A stretch of DNA of 28,431 nt from DASQFU01 sp035632955. Lineage in GTDB: Bacteria; Eisenbacteria; RBG-16-71-46. A program made the translations under genes and the position numbers. The notes under the pieces are model-generated. The model searched no databases, had not been told where the DNA came from, and worked only from the letters and a program-made list of their open reading frames with translations. Below, piece after piece: positions 6,681 through 14,565 of this stretch; within the stretch, counting starts at the first letter, position 1, and each line of letters opens with the position of its first letter. The DNA lies in NCBI GenBank assembly GCA_035632955.1, contig DASQFU010000014.1, positions 1-28,431 on the forward strand. The letters run 5' to 3'.

Positions 6681-8198
6681 CTAGCGAGGCTCTGCCGGCA
6701 GCCTCAGCCCGCGCGGAATCGCCGCTCGGTCGATCAGATCGAATCCCCATTGCACGAGGAGCGCGAGCACCGCCGCCGGTACCGCCCCTTGCAGGATCAG
6801 CTCGGTGCGGCGGAGCTGGATCCCGGAGAGGATCGGCTCGCCGAGCCCCCCGGCGCCGATCAACGCGGCAAGCGTCGCCGTGCCGACGTTGATCACCGCG
6901 CTGGTCTTGATCCCGGCCATGATCGCCGGCGATGCCATCGGTAGCTGGACCCGGAGGAGTCGCGCGGCCGGCGAGAGTCCGAGCGCGGCCGCGGCCTCCG
7001 CGAGCGAGCCGGGAATGGTCGTCACGCCGACGAACGTGTTGCGGACGATCGGCAGCAGGCTGTAGAGGAACAGCGCGACCAGCGCCGGCACGACGCCGAT
7101 CCCGAACAACGGGATCAGGAACGCCAGCAGCGCGAGCGACGGGATGGTCTGCAGCAGCCCCGCACCGGTCAGCGTCGCGCCCGCGAGCCAGCGCGAATGC
7201 GTCGCCAGCACGCCGAGCGGAACGCCGACCAGGATCGCCGCCGCGAGCGAGAGCCCGACCAGCTTCAGGTGCTGGAGCGTGTTCCGCAGGATCGCGTCCC
7301 ACGCGTTCGCAGTGGTGGCCGGAGCGGCCCCGGTCGCGCCCAGCGCTTCGCCCAACAGCCGCTCGGCCGCCTCCGCCGGCGTCCGTTTCTCGAGCACGAC
7401 GGCGGCGTTGGCGCGAATCATCCGCGCTTCGTCGATCCGTCCCGCGATGCGCGCGATCGCCGTCAGCGCCGGCGGGGTGCGGCGCTCGAGATCCAGGCGA
7501 TAGAGCCACACCGCGTCGTAGCGCGGGAAGAACCCGCGATCGTCCTCGAGAATGCGTAGGTCGAGCTGCGCGATCTGCGCGTCGGTGGTGTAGATGTCGA
7601 TCGCGTCCACCTTGCCGCTCGCGATCGCGCCGTATGCCAGCTCGTGCTGGATTCCTCGCACGTCGCGCATGCGCAGCCCGTAATGGCGTGCGAGGCCGGG
7701 ATAGCCGTCCTCGCGGCCCATGAACTCGTGGGTGAGCCCGAGCCGCAGCTCGGGATGGCTCGTCAGGTCCGAGAGCCGCTTCACGCCGGTGCGCTCCTGA
7801 ACCGCCCGCGTCACGGCCAGCGCGTAGCCGTCGTTGAAGCCCATCGGATCGCTGATGCCGATCCCCTCGCGCGCGAGCTCGGCGCGCATTGACGCGAGCG
7901 ATGCGGTGCTCTGGTTCTTCAGAATCACCTCCGAGATCGTGCCCGTGTACTCCGGATAGGCGTCGATCGCTCCCGATCGCAGCGCCTGGAACACGATCTC
8001 GGTGCCGCCGAGGTTGCTGCGATGCTCGACCACGACGCCTTCGCGCCGTGCCAACGAGGCCAGCGCTTCACCAAGCACCCACGACTCCGGAAACGCCTTG
8101 GACCCTACGACCAGCCGGCCGGCTGCTCTTGCCCCAGGAGCGGACTCGACGGCCGCGAACGCGATTACCGCAGCAACCAGTACACGGAGCGCGGTCAA
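6681..8198 (-). CDS. Quaternary-amine-type ABC transporter: substrate-binding protein fused to permease
   Basis: The 505-residue protein starts at TTG 8198, overlapping the ATPase stop as TTGA. It begins with a signal sequence (cleavage near ARA-AGR), followed by an OpuBC/ProX-like binding domain (about 27-285: VGSKAFPESWVLGEAL, LRSGAIDAYPEYTGT, GFNDGYALAV). After a linker comes a permease domain (about 300-490) with five or six membrane segments and the EAA loop EAAAALGLSPAARLLRVQLP (401-420). The family imports glycine betaine, choline, carnitine and, in EgtUV of Streptococcus pneumoniae and Helicobacter pylori, ergothioneine. In EgtU the permease precedes the binding domain; here the order is reversed. 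The location next to egtB-egtD makes ergothioneine or a betaine precursor a plausible ligand; osmoprotectant uptake is the conventional alternative. Confidence 0.88.
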   Translation of the reverse strand: MTALRVLVAAVIAFAAVESAPGARAAGRLVVGSKAFPESWVLGEALASLARREGVVVEHRSNLGGTEIVFQALRSGAIDAYPEYTGTISEVILKNQSTASLASMRAELAREGIGISDPMGFNDGYALAVTRAVQERTGVKRLSDLTSHPELRLGLTHEFMGREDGYPGLARHYGLRMRDVRGIQHELAYGAIASGKVDAIDIYTTDAQIAQLDLRILEDDRGFFPRYDAVWLYRLDLERRTPPALTAIARIAGRIDEARMIRANAAVVLEKRTPAEAAERLLGEALGATGAAPATTANAWDAILRNTLQHLKLVGLSLAAAILVGVPLGVLATHSRWLAGATLTGAGLLQTIPSLALLAFLIPLFGIGVVPALVALFLYSLLPIVRNTFVGVTTIPGSLAEAAAALGLSPAARLLRVQLPMASPAIMAGIKTSAVINVGTATLAALIGAGGLGEPILSGIQLRRTELILQGAVPAAVLALLVQWGFDLIDRAAIPRGLRLPAEPR

Positions 8199-8968
8199 GC
8201 GGTCGCTCCCCGCAGCGGATCCAGCGGGCGCTGGGCGCGGATGAACTCGGTCACGAACGGATCGGCCGGCCGCTCCAACAACTCGGCCGCCGAGCCCCGT
8301 TGGACGATGCGTCCGGCGCGCATCAACGCGATCTCATCGCCGAGATAGGCGGCTTCGGACATGTCGTGAGTCACGAGCAGCACGGTCTTGCGCAGGCGGC
8401 CGAACAAGTCCCGCAGGTCTTGCTGCAGGCGCGAACGGATGATCGGATCGAGGGCGCCCAGCGGCTCGTCCATGAGCAGCAGTGCGGGGTCGAGCATCAA
8501 TGCCCGCATCAGCCCGACCCTTTGCCGCTGCCCGCCGGAGAGCTGCGCCGGATAACGTCCCAGCAGATCGCGAGCGAGGCCGGCCAGCTCCGCCAGCTCC
8601 GCGATCCGCCCCTCGATCCGCTCGGCGCTCCATCCGAGATCGCGCGCCACCAGCGCGACGTTGGCGGCGGCGGTCAGGTGCGGGAACAGCCCGCCCTCCT
8701 GGATCACGTAGCCCATCCGCAGCCGCAAGGCGCGGCGGGTCGCGGCGACCATGGGCGTGGATCCGATCAGCACCCGGCCGCGATCGGGGACGAGCAGGCC
8801 CACGACCAGTCGCAGCAGCGTGGACTTGCCGCACCCACTTGGGCCGATCAGGACCAGGCAGCGCCGCGGGGGCACGAGCAGGTCGGTCGGCTCGAGCGCG
8901 GGCTTACCGTCGAAGCTCTTGGCCACGGATTCGAGAGTGACGCCGAGCGCCTGATCGTTTTCGGTCAT
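8195..8968 (-). CDS. ABC transporter ATP-binding protein, OpuCA/EgtV-like
   Basis: This 257-residue ATPase drives the fused permease encoded directly downstream. Start ATG 8968 follows GGAAG; a longer frame upstream runs through the divergent promoter region and is not family-like. All nucleotide-binding motifs are present: Walker A GPSGCGKST (42-50), Q-loop Q90 (GYVIQEGGLFPHLT), signature LSGGQ (143-147), Walker B LLLMDEP (163-169), D-loop GALD and switch H201. QEGGLFPHLT is typical of the quaternary-amine importer ATPases. Unlike ProV/OpuAA there are no C-terminal CBS domains, so osmotic gating through CBS is unlikely, as in OpuCA-short and EgtV-type subunits. The substrate follows from the partner, not from this protein. 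Confidence 0.9.
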   Translation of the reverse strand: MTENDQALGVTLESVAKSFDGKPALEPTDLLVPPRRCLVLIGPSGCGKSTLLRLVVGLLVPDRGRVLIGSTPMVAATRRALRLRMGYVIQEGGLFPHLTAAANVALVARDLGWSAERIEGRIAELAELAGLARDLLGRYPAQLSGGQRQRVGLMRALMLDPALLLMDEPLGALDPIIRSRLQQDLRDLFGRLRKTVLLVTHDMSEAAYLGDEIALMRAGRIVQRGSAAELLERPADPFVTEFIRAQRPLDPLRGATA

Positions 8969-9096
8969 GCACTTCCGGTTCCGGCCGGCGCGATGCGGCC
9001 CGATCGCGACTGAATCACGTGCGTGTGAGCGTGAAGTTCGAGACACTAGGCCGCGCGAACTGGACGCGCAACCCTCGCGAATCCCGGAGATCTCCC

Positions 9097-10482
9097 ATGG
9101 CGCCATTGCAGCGCTACGACGTCCTCGTCATCGGCGCGGGGCAGGCCGGCGTGCCGCTCGCCCACGCGCTCGCGAGTCAAGGTCGCCAGGTCGCGCTCGC
9201 CGAGCGCAAGCAGGTTGGCGGCTCGTGCGTCAACTTCGGCTGCACGCCGACCAAGGCGGCGCTCGCTTCGGCGCGGCTCGCGCACGACGCTCGCCGCGCA
9301 TCGGAGTTCGGCGTGCGCATCCCGTCGGTGGACGTGGACTTCGCAGCGGTGATCGATCGAGCGCGCAGGATCGCCGCGGAATCCCGAGCCGGGTTGGAGA
9401 AGGGCTTGCAGTCGGGCAATCCGCGGTGGATGCGGGCGCACGCGCGGCTCGCGGGTCGCGACGGCAAGACCTTTCGCGTGACCGTTGGCGGCGAGGAGCT
9501 CGCGGCCGGCGAAGTCGTGCTCGACACCGGCACTCGCACGCGCGTGCCCAAGATCGAGGGCATCGCAGGCGTGCCGTTCCTCCATGCCGGCAACTGGCTC
9601 GACCTGCAGGAGCGGCCCGAGCACGTGATCGTGCTCGGCGGTGGCGTGATCGCGCTCGAGATGAGCCAGTTCTACCGTCGCATGGGCAGCCGCGTCACGG
9701 TGATCGAGCGCTCGGCGCGGATCGCCAAGCAGGAGGACCAGGACGTCTCGGCCGCGCTGCAAGCGGCCCTGGCGGCGGAAGGCATCGCGTTCCGGCTCCA
9801 AACGACGACGGAATCCGTGGCCCGCAGCGAGACGGGCGTCACCGTCCACATGCGGCGCGCCGGCACGGCCGAAGCCGTGCAGGGCTCGCATCTGTTCGTC
9901 GCCACCGGGCGCAAGCCCAACACCGACGACCTCGGGTTGGAGACGGTGGGCGTCGTTGTCTCAGCCGACGGAATCGTGACAGCGGACGAGCGGCTCTCGA
10001 CCAACGTCCCCGGGATCTGGGTCGCCGGCGACATCCGCGGCGGACCCCAGTTCACGCACAGCTCCTGGGACGACTACCGCATCCTGCTCGGGCAGATGAC
10101 CGGGCGCGGCCATCGCACGACCCGGCGCATCATTCCCTACGCGATCTTCACCGATCCCGAGCTCGGGCGCGTGGGACTCGACGAGCAGCAGGCGCAACGT
10201 TCGGGCCGTGACGTCGACGTGCACCGCTTCGAGATGGCTCGCAACGGGCGTGCGCGCGAACGGGGCAGCGCGGCGGGTTTTATCAAGGTGATCGTGGAGA
10301 AAGGAAGCAGGCTGATCCTCGGCGCTACGGCGCTGGCCGATCAGGGTGCGGAAATGATCCACCTCTACGTGGATCTCATGAATGCCGGGGCGCCGGCGCG
10401 GGTGTTGCGGGATGCGATCCACGTTCACCCGACGCTCGCGGAAGCAGCGCAGAGCGCCGTGGCCGGCGTCACGGGAGACTGA
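9097..10482 (+). CDS. FAD-dependent pyridine nucleotide-disulfide oxidoreductase, MerA/Lpd-like
   Basis: The 461-residue flavoprotein starts at ATG 9097 (GGAGA 6 nt upstream). Domains in order are the FAD-binding VLVIGAGQAGVPLAHAL (9-25), the redox-active disulfide GGSCVNFGCTPTKA (C44/C49), an NAD(P)-binding IVLGGGVIALEMSQFYRRMG in the middle, the second FAD motif GIWVAGDIRGGPQF, and the C-terminal dimerisation domain with the catalytic dyad IHVHPTLAEAA (H444/E449). There is no N-terminal heavy-metal domain and no C-terminal vicinal cysteine pair, so it is not a complete mercuric reductase. It also lacks the lipoyl-dehydrogenase neighbourhood. It is transcribed divergently from the transporter/egt locus over a 128-bp gap. 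A disulfide reductase for a low-molecular-weight or protein thiol is likely; the substrate is unknown. Confidence 0.85.
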   Translation: MAPLQRYDVLVIGAGQAGVPLAHALASQGRQVALAERKQVGGSCVNFGCTPTKAALASARLAHDARRASEFGVRIPSVDVDFAAVIDRARRIAAESRAGLEKGLQSGNPRWMRAHARLAGRDGKTFRVTVGGEELAAGEVVLDTGTRTRVPKIEGIAGVPFLHAGNWLDLQERPEHVIVLGGGVIALEMSQFYRRMGSRVTVIERSARIAKQEDQDVSAALQAALAAEGIAFRLQTTTESVARSETGVTVHMRRAGTAEAVQGSHLFVATGRKPNTDDLGLETVGVVVSADGIVTADERLSTNVPGIWVAGDIRGGPQFTHSSWDDYRILLGQMTGRGHRTTRRIIPYAIFTDPELGRVGLDEQQAQRSGRDVDVHRFEMARNGRARERGSAAGFIKVIVEKGSRLILGATALADQGAEMIHLYVDLMNAGAPARVLRDAIHVHPTLAEAAQSAVAGVTGD

Positions 10483-10551
10483 CGGTTTCTGCCTAGCGGC
10501 TTCCGGCCCGATGCGACGGGGCGCTCCGACTGAGCACCGGCGGTGTCCGGG

Positions 10552-13377
10552 CTACGCGGCGGTGCGCTCCGCCTGGGCTCCGTGCGGCGGTTGGCCCAGC
10601 AGTTCTCGCACCCGCGCGGTGAGGGTCCCGAGCGCGAACGGCTTCTGCAGGAACAGATCGCCGTCGTCGCGGACGCCGGCGCGCACGATCGCATCTTCGT
10701 TGTATCCGGACATGTAGATGACGCGCAGGCCCGGTCGCCCCTTACGCAGACGCTGCACCAGCTCGCCGCCGCTCATCTTCGGCATCACGACGTCGGTGAC
10801 GACCAGGTCGATGTGCTCGCGGTAGAGGAAAAACAGATCGAGCGCCGCGTCGGCGCTCGCGGCCTCGAGCACGTCATAGCCTTCCCGGCGCAACGATTCG
10901 AAGATTGGCGCTCGCACCGCCATCTCGTCCTCGACCAGCAAGACCGTACCTTGGTCGCCGTGCCGCCGTCCCGGCGCCGTCGCCGAGCGCGGCACCGGCT
11001 CGCGTGCGGGCGGCGCCGGGACAGCGGGCGCGGTCGCGACCGGTAGCGCGATCGTCATCCGCGTGCCTTCGCCCGGAGCACTCTCGACGTCGATCTCGCC
11101 GCCGAGCTGGTGCACGATCCCGTAGACCACGGAGAGTCCGAATCCCGAGCCCTTGCTCTTGGTGCTGAAGAACGGCTCGAACAGCCGGCGGCGGGTTTTC
11201 TCGTCCATGCCGCATCCCGAATCGTCGGCGACCAGCCGGACTCGCGGCGACGTCGCCACCGGCGCGCCGTGGTCGCGGTTCGCACCCTCGAGGGTCTGAA
11301 CGCTGAGCCGCAACCGGCCACCCTGGGGCATCGCGTCGCGAGAGTTGGCGGCGAGATTGATGATCACCTGCTCGAGATGGCGCCGGTCCGCCGCCACCCA
11401 TGCGGGCGCTTCGGCGGTCGCGACCGAAATCTCGACGTCTTCGCCCAATATGCGACGCAGCCCCTCGCACACATCGGCGACGACGACGTTGAGGTCCAGC
11501 ACCTGCGTGGTGGGAGGACCGCCCCGGGCGAACGCGAGGAGCTGCCGCGTCAATGCCGCGCCGCGCGTGCTCGCCTGCTGGATCTCCACGACGTTCGACT
11601 GCATCGCATCACCCTTCGGAATGCGGAGCGCGAGCAGCTGCGTCTGGCCCATGATCGCCGTCAGCAAATTGTTGAAATCGTGTGCGATTCCTCCCGCCAG
11701 GCGCCCGATCGCTTCCATCTTCTGAGACTGCCGGAGATTCTCCTCGAGCCGGCGGCGGTCCGTCATATCGGTCGCGACGCCGATCAATCCCGTGATCTCT
11801 CCGTGCGGATCGCGGATCGGCTGGTAGAGCGTTTCGAACGCGAGCGAGCCGAAGTGCGTGACGGCGGTGAACTCCTCGCCGGCGAGCGCGCGCCGCAGAT
11901 TCTCGACGACCTCGGGCTCTTCCCGGTAGATCTCGAACGCCGATTTCCCGACGTTCGCTCCCGGGGTCAGACCCATCGCGTCGAGACCACGGCCTTCGGA
12001 GAGCGTGATCGTGCCTTCCCGATCGACCGCGAACAGAATGATCGGAGCATTCACAGTCACCGTGCGCAGCCGCTCCTCGGTGCTGGCGAGCGCGCGCTCG
12101 GCCCGGCGGCGTTCCGTGATGTCCCGCAGCTCGAGCATCACGACCGACTCCCCGTCGAGGTCGAAACGTCCCGCGGCGACCGCCGCCAGCCGCTCCTCCC
12201 CCTCGCGGGTTCGGAACTCCCACTCGCAGTTTCCGAAGTGCGCTCCCGTGCTCCGGCTCGCGACCTCGGCGAGCAATGGGAGCGACTCGTGGCGCGGATG
12301 GAGATCGGCGAAGCTCTTGCCGAGCAGCTCGTCGCTCGGAAACCCCGTCATCCGGCTGGCGCTCGGGTTGGCGAGCACGATCCGATGCGTGGCGGGATCG
12401 GCCATCACGATCGCGCTGTGGCTGCGCTCGAACAGCATCCGGTATCGCGATTCCGAGCGCCGCAACGCCTGGAGGTCGGTCAGATCCTGGATCTGGACCA
12501 TCACTTCCTGGACGCCGCCCTCGGCACTGCGGATCGGCAGTGCCGTGAGGTAGAGCTGGCGCGTTCCGGTTTCGTTCGCGACCGCCATCTCCTCGTGCAC
12601 GGCGCCGGCCGTCGCCAGCGCGCGCGCGACCGGGTCTGCCGGATCCGAGGCGGCCGCCGTCACGCCGCGGAGCAACGCGTGCAGATCGCGCGCGCTGCGT
12701 CCGACCCACGTCGACTCGCCCTCACCGGCCGGCACGCGGCTCGCCATCGCCCGGTTCACCCAGCGGATGATACCGGTCGTGTCGGCCACGAACACGAGCA
12801 GATTGCTCTGGTTCACGACCGCGGAGAACTTCTGCCGCTCGCGCTCGAGAATGCGGATCTGCTTGTCGAGCATCTTGAACCAGTGATCGTATTGCGCGCT
12901 GGATGCGGCGGCGCGCGCGCTGTCGCGCTCGTGGTGCAGTCGCTTTGCCAGCAGCGGCACGACGTTCGCCGCCAGTCGCTCGCCGGCCGGGTCGCGTTCC
13001 TGGTCCGCGCCGGGGAGAGCGAGGCACAGGACCCCCAGGACACGCCCGCGCTCGGTCAGTGGGAGTGCGCGGGCGAGCAGCTCGTTCGCGCTCCCGCTCG
13101 GTGCACTCACCGGCGTGCCCTTACGAGCGGCCTCGTGGGCCAGACCGAGCAGGTGCTGCTCCAGGTCGGTTCCCGCCTCCGGCGGGTCGGGATGGGCGTG
13201 CCGGCCGACCAGCTCGTCCTTGTCGAACAGGAACAGCATGGCGGCCCGCGCTCGTGTGAGCTCGGCAAGCCACGGAAGAGCCCGCGCGAACGCCTCGTCC
13301 AAGGAGCCGTGCGTCACGATGGAGGCGACGCGTGCCAGCACCTGCTCGGCGTCGGGGGGTCGAACCGGTTCGGTCAT
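10552..13377 (-). CDS. Cytoplasmic hybrid sensor histidine kinase: GAF, three PAS, HisKA, HATPase, receiver
   Basis: The 941-residue protein has no membrane segment. It comprises a GAF-like domain (about 10-150), a short coiled stretch, three PAS domains (about 182-305, 310-425, 435-545), and a HisKA helix pair with phospho-acceptor H566 in LAGGIAHDFNNLLTAI. The ATPase follows with N-box VIINLAANSRDAM (N678), G1 DSGCGM (D719) and FEPFFSTKSKGSGFGLSVVYGI (733-754). After a Pro/Arg-rich linker comes a receiver domain (811-930) with acidic E816/D817, phospho-acceptor D862 in VVTDVVMPKMSGGE, and K912 in LQKPF. No DNA-binding partner is adjacent, so signalling probably passes to an unlinked protein, or the receiver autoregulates. 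It follows the GAF gene by 13 bp in an apparent two-gene operon. Ligands of the sensory domains cannot be inferred. Confidence 0.93.
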   Translation of the reverse strand: MTEPVRPPDAEQVLARVASIVTHGSLDEAFARALPWLAELTRARAAMLFLFDKDELVGRHAHPDPPEAGTDLEQHLLGLAHEAARKGTPVSAPSGSANELLARALPLTERGRVLGVLCLALPGADQERDPAGERLAANVVPLLAKRLHHERDSARAAASSAQYDHWFKMLDKQIRILERERQKFSAVVNQSNLLVFVADTTGIIRWVNRAMASRVPAGEGESTWVGRSARDLHALLRGVTAAASDPADPVARALATAGAVHEEMAVANETGTRQLYLTALPIRSAEGGVQEVMVQIQDLTDLQALRRSESRYRMLFERSHSAIVMADPATHRIVLANPSASRMTGFPSDELLGKSFADLHPRHESLPLLAEVASRSTGAHFGNCEWEFRTREGEERLAAVAAGRFDLDGESVVMLELRDITERRRAERALASTEERLRTVTVNAPIILFAVDREGTITLSEGRGLDAMGLTPGANVGKSAFEIYREEPEVVENLRRALAGEEFTAVTHFGSLAFETLYQPIRDPHGEITGLIGVATDMTDRRRLEENLRQSQKMEAIGRLAGGIAHDFNNLLTAIMGQTQLLALRIPKGDAMQSNVVEIQQASTRGAALTRQLLAFARGGPPTTQVLDLNVVVADVCEGLRRILGEDVEISVATAEAPAWVAADRRHLEQVIINLAANSRDAMPQGGRLRLSVQTLEGANRDHGAPVATSPRVRLVADDSGCGMDEKTRRRLFEPFFSTKSKGSGFGLSVVYGIVHQLGGEIDVESAPGEGTRMTIALPVATAPAVPAPPAREPVPRSATAPGRRHGDQGTVLLVEDEMAVRAPIFESLRREGYDVLEAASADAALDLFFLYREHIDLVVTDVVMPKMSGGELVQRLRKGRPGLRVIYMSGYNEDAIVRAGVRDDGDLFLQKPFALGTLTARVRELLGQPPHGAQAERTAA

Positions 13378-13390
13378 CGGACTCTCGGAC

Positions 13391-13870
13391 TCAGGCGGCG
13401 CGACGAGACGGCGCTCGAGCCTGGTACTCGCCAGCCAGCCAGTCGGCGACGGACTGGACGTGGGCGACGGCTCGATCGTCGAACGCTGCCACCTCGTGAC
13501 TGTCGATGTCGATCTGGGCGTAGATGGTGTCGCCCTTGCGGATCAGAATCACCAGCTCCGAACGGGTCTCGCTGCTGCACGGCAGGTAGTTGCTGACGCA
13601 CGTCACGTCCGGGACGTTCATGTTGCACTTCTCGGCCACCGCCGAGCCACAGACGCCACGACCGACGGCGATGAACACGTGATCGGTCGGAGCGCCGATG
13701 AACGGACCCAGGCGCAGGACCTGATCGGGATAGAGCTCGTAGATTCCGGTCCAATGAAACCGCGGGTCCAGCTCGTGGACGCCGCGGACCGCGGCCTCGA
13801 GAAGGGCTTCCATCGGCGCGCCCTGGCTGGACTGCGCCGTCAAGCTCGCGAGCAGTCGATCCACGGCCAT
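13391..13870 (-). CDS. GAF-domain protein, free methionine-R-sulfoxide reductase-like with one conserved Cys replaced
   Basis: I choose ATG 13870 because AGGAAGG sits 6 nt upstream. A start at 13960 would lie almost on the proposed transcription start. The 159-residue protein is a single GAF domain matching the fRMsr family along its length: WTGIYELYPDQVLRLGPFIG, VGRGVCGSAVAE, NVPDVTCV, LPCSSETRSELVI, YAQIDIDS and AAFDD. Compared with E. coli MsrC/YebR, Cys94 (GVCG) and Cys118 (LPC) are kept, but the position of Cys84 is His (TDHVFIAVGRGVCG). Extra cysteines (EKC, DVTC) lie nearby and might substitute. It could reduce free Met-R-sulfoxide with altered recycling, or act as a redox-sensing GAF for the kinase encoded immediately downstream. 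Confidence 0.72.
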   Translation of the reverse strand: MAVDRLLASLTAQSSQGAPMEALLEAAVRGVHELDPRFHWTGIYELYPDQVLRLGPFIGAPTDHVFIAVGRGVCGSAVAEKCNMNVPDVTCVSNYLPCSSETRSELVILIRKGDTIYAQIDIDSHEVAAFDDRAVAHVQSVADWLAGEYQARAPSRRAA

Positions 13871-13965
13871 ACCGGGCCTTCCTGTCCTGGAGTCGATGAA
13901 CGTCGGGGCGGAGTGCGCGAAGCTTCCCTCGTCGATCATCATCGTCCACCGGCAACCCATGCTTT

Positions 13966-13993
13966 AGTCTGCGTTTCGGCGGATTTCCGTCAC
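13966..13993 (-). promoter_or_regulatory. Candidate promoter of the GAF-kinase operon
   Basis: Reading the minus strand, GTGACG (13988-13993) and CAGACT (13966-13971) are 16 bp apart. CAGACT resembles the TAGACT -10 used elsewhere in the window. The match is modest. If correct, the transcript would begin near 13958 and leave a leader of about 90 nt before the chosen start. Confidence 0.3.
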
Positions 13994-14041
13994 GATGCGA
14001 ACGCGGCGGCGACGAGCCGCCATCCAGCTCCGAGGAACCGC

Positions 14042-14069
14042 TTGCACCGCCTCCGCCGGTTGGTAGAGT
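14042..14069 (+). promoter_or_regulatory. Candidate promoter of the nfeD-stomatin operon
   Basis: TTGCAC (14042-14047) and TAGAGT (14064-14069) are spaced 16 bp and end about 50 bp before the nfeD start codon. Matches to consensus are moderate; it is the best pair in the divergent gap between 13870 and 14121. Confidence 0.35.
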
Positions 14070-14120
14070 GCCGCCGGCAGCCGGGCGCAAACACACGGCC
14101 GCCTACGAGGAGGGTGCTCC

Positions 14121-14561
14121 ATGGCCGTGAGTTGGAACTGGGTTCTCTTGTTGGCTGGCGCCGGGCTGATCCTGGCCGAGGTCGCGCTCGGCGGCTTCGC
14201 CGGCTTCGATCTGGTCCTGATCGGATCGGCGTTCGTTCTGGGCGGTGCGCTCGGGCTGACGTTCGGCAGCACGAGCCTCGGGTTCATCGTCGCCAGCGTC
14301 CTGTGCCTCGCCTACATCGCAGTAGGCCGTCGCTGGGTGCGCGCCCGCATGCATGCTCGGCACGTGCCGAGCAACGCCGACGCGCTGATCGGCCAGCGCG
14401 GCGTCGTCACGCAACGCGTGGCCGAGCACGAGGCGGGTCAGATCAAGGTGCGCGACGAGATCTGGCGCGCGCTGCCGGCCGCCGGTACTGCAGGACCGTT
14501 CGAGCCGGGCGCCGTGATCACGGTCGCCGCGGTGGACGGCGTCACTCTCCAGGTGAGGTAG
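14121..14561 (+). CDS. NfeD-family membrane protein (stomatin partner)
   Basis: Start ATG 14121 follows GGAGGG at about 6 nt. The 146-residue protein has two or three N-terminal membrane segments (about 6-27, 32-48, 52-68: WVLLLAGAGLILAEVALGG is typical) and a C-terminal OB-fold (about 82-146: ALIGQRGVVTQRV, IKVRDEIWRA, PGAVITVAAVDGVTLQV). This is the short NfeD (YbbK-like) type without the serine protease domain. NfeD proteins work with SPFH-domain proteins in membrane quality control or microdomain organisation. The SPFH gene starts only 4 bp after the stop, which is the canonical pairing. Confidence 0.9.
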   Translation: MAVSWNWVLLLAGAGLILAEVALGGFAGFDLVLIGSAFVLGGALGLTFGSTSLGFIVASVLCLAYIAVGRRWVRARMHARHVPSNADALIGQRGVVTQRVAEHEAGQIKVRDEIWRALPAAGTAGPFEPGAVITVAAVDGVTLQVR

Positions 14562-14565
14562 GCGA

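Noticed and set aside
9097..10482. Annotation as mercuric reductase
   Set aside because: The N-terminal metal-binding domain and C-terminal vicinal cysteines are absent, and no mer genes are nearby.
11110..13596. Long open frame (828 codons) on the plus strand opposite the kinase gene
   Set aside because: It is antisense to a gene with complete catalytic motifs, has Arg/His/Gln-rich composition without any domain, and is what GC-rich DNA produces by chance.
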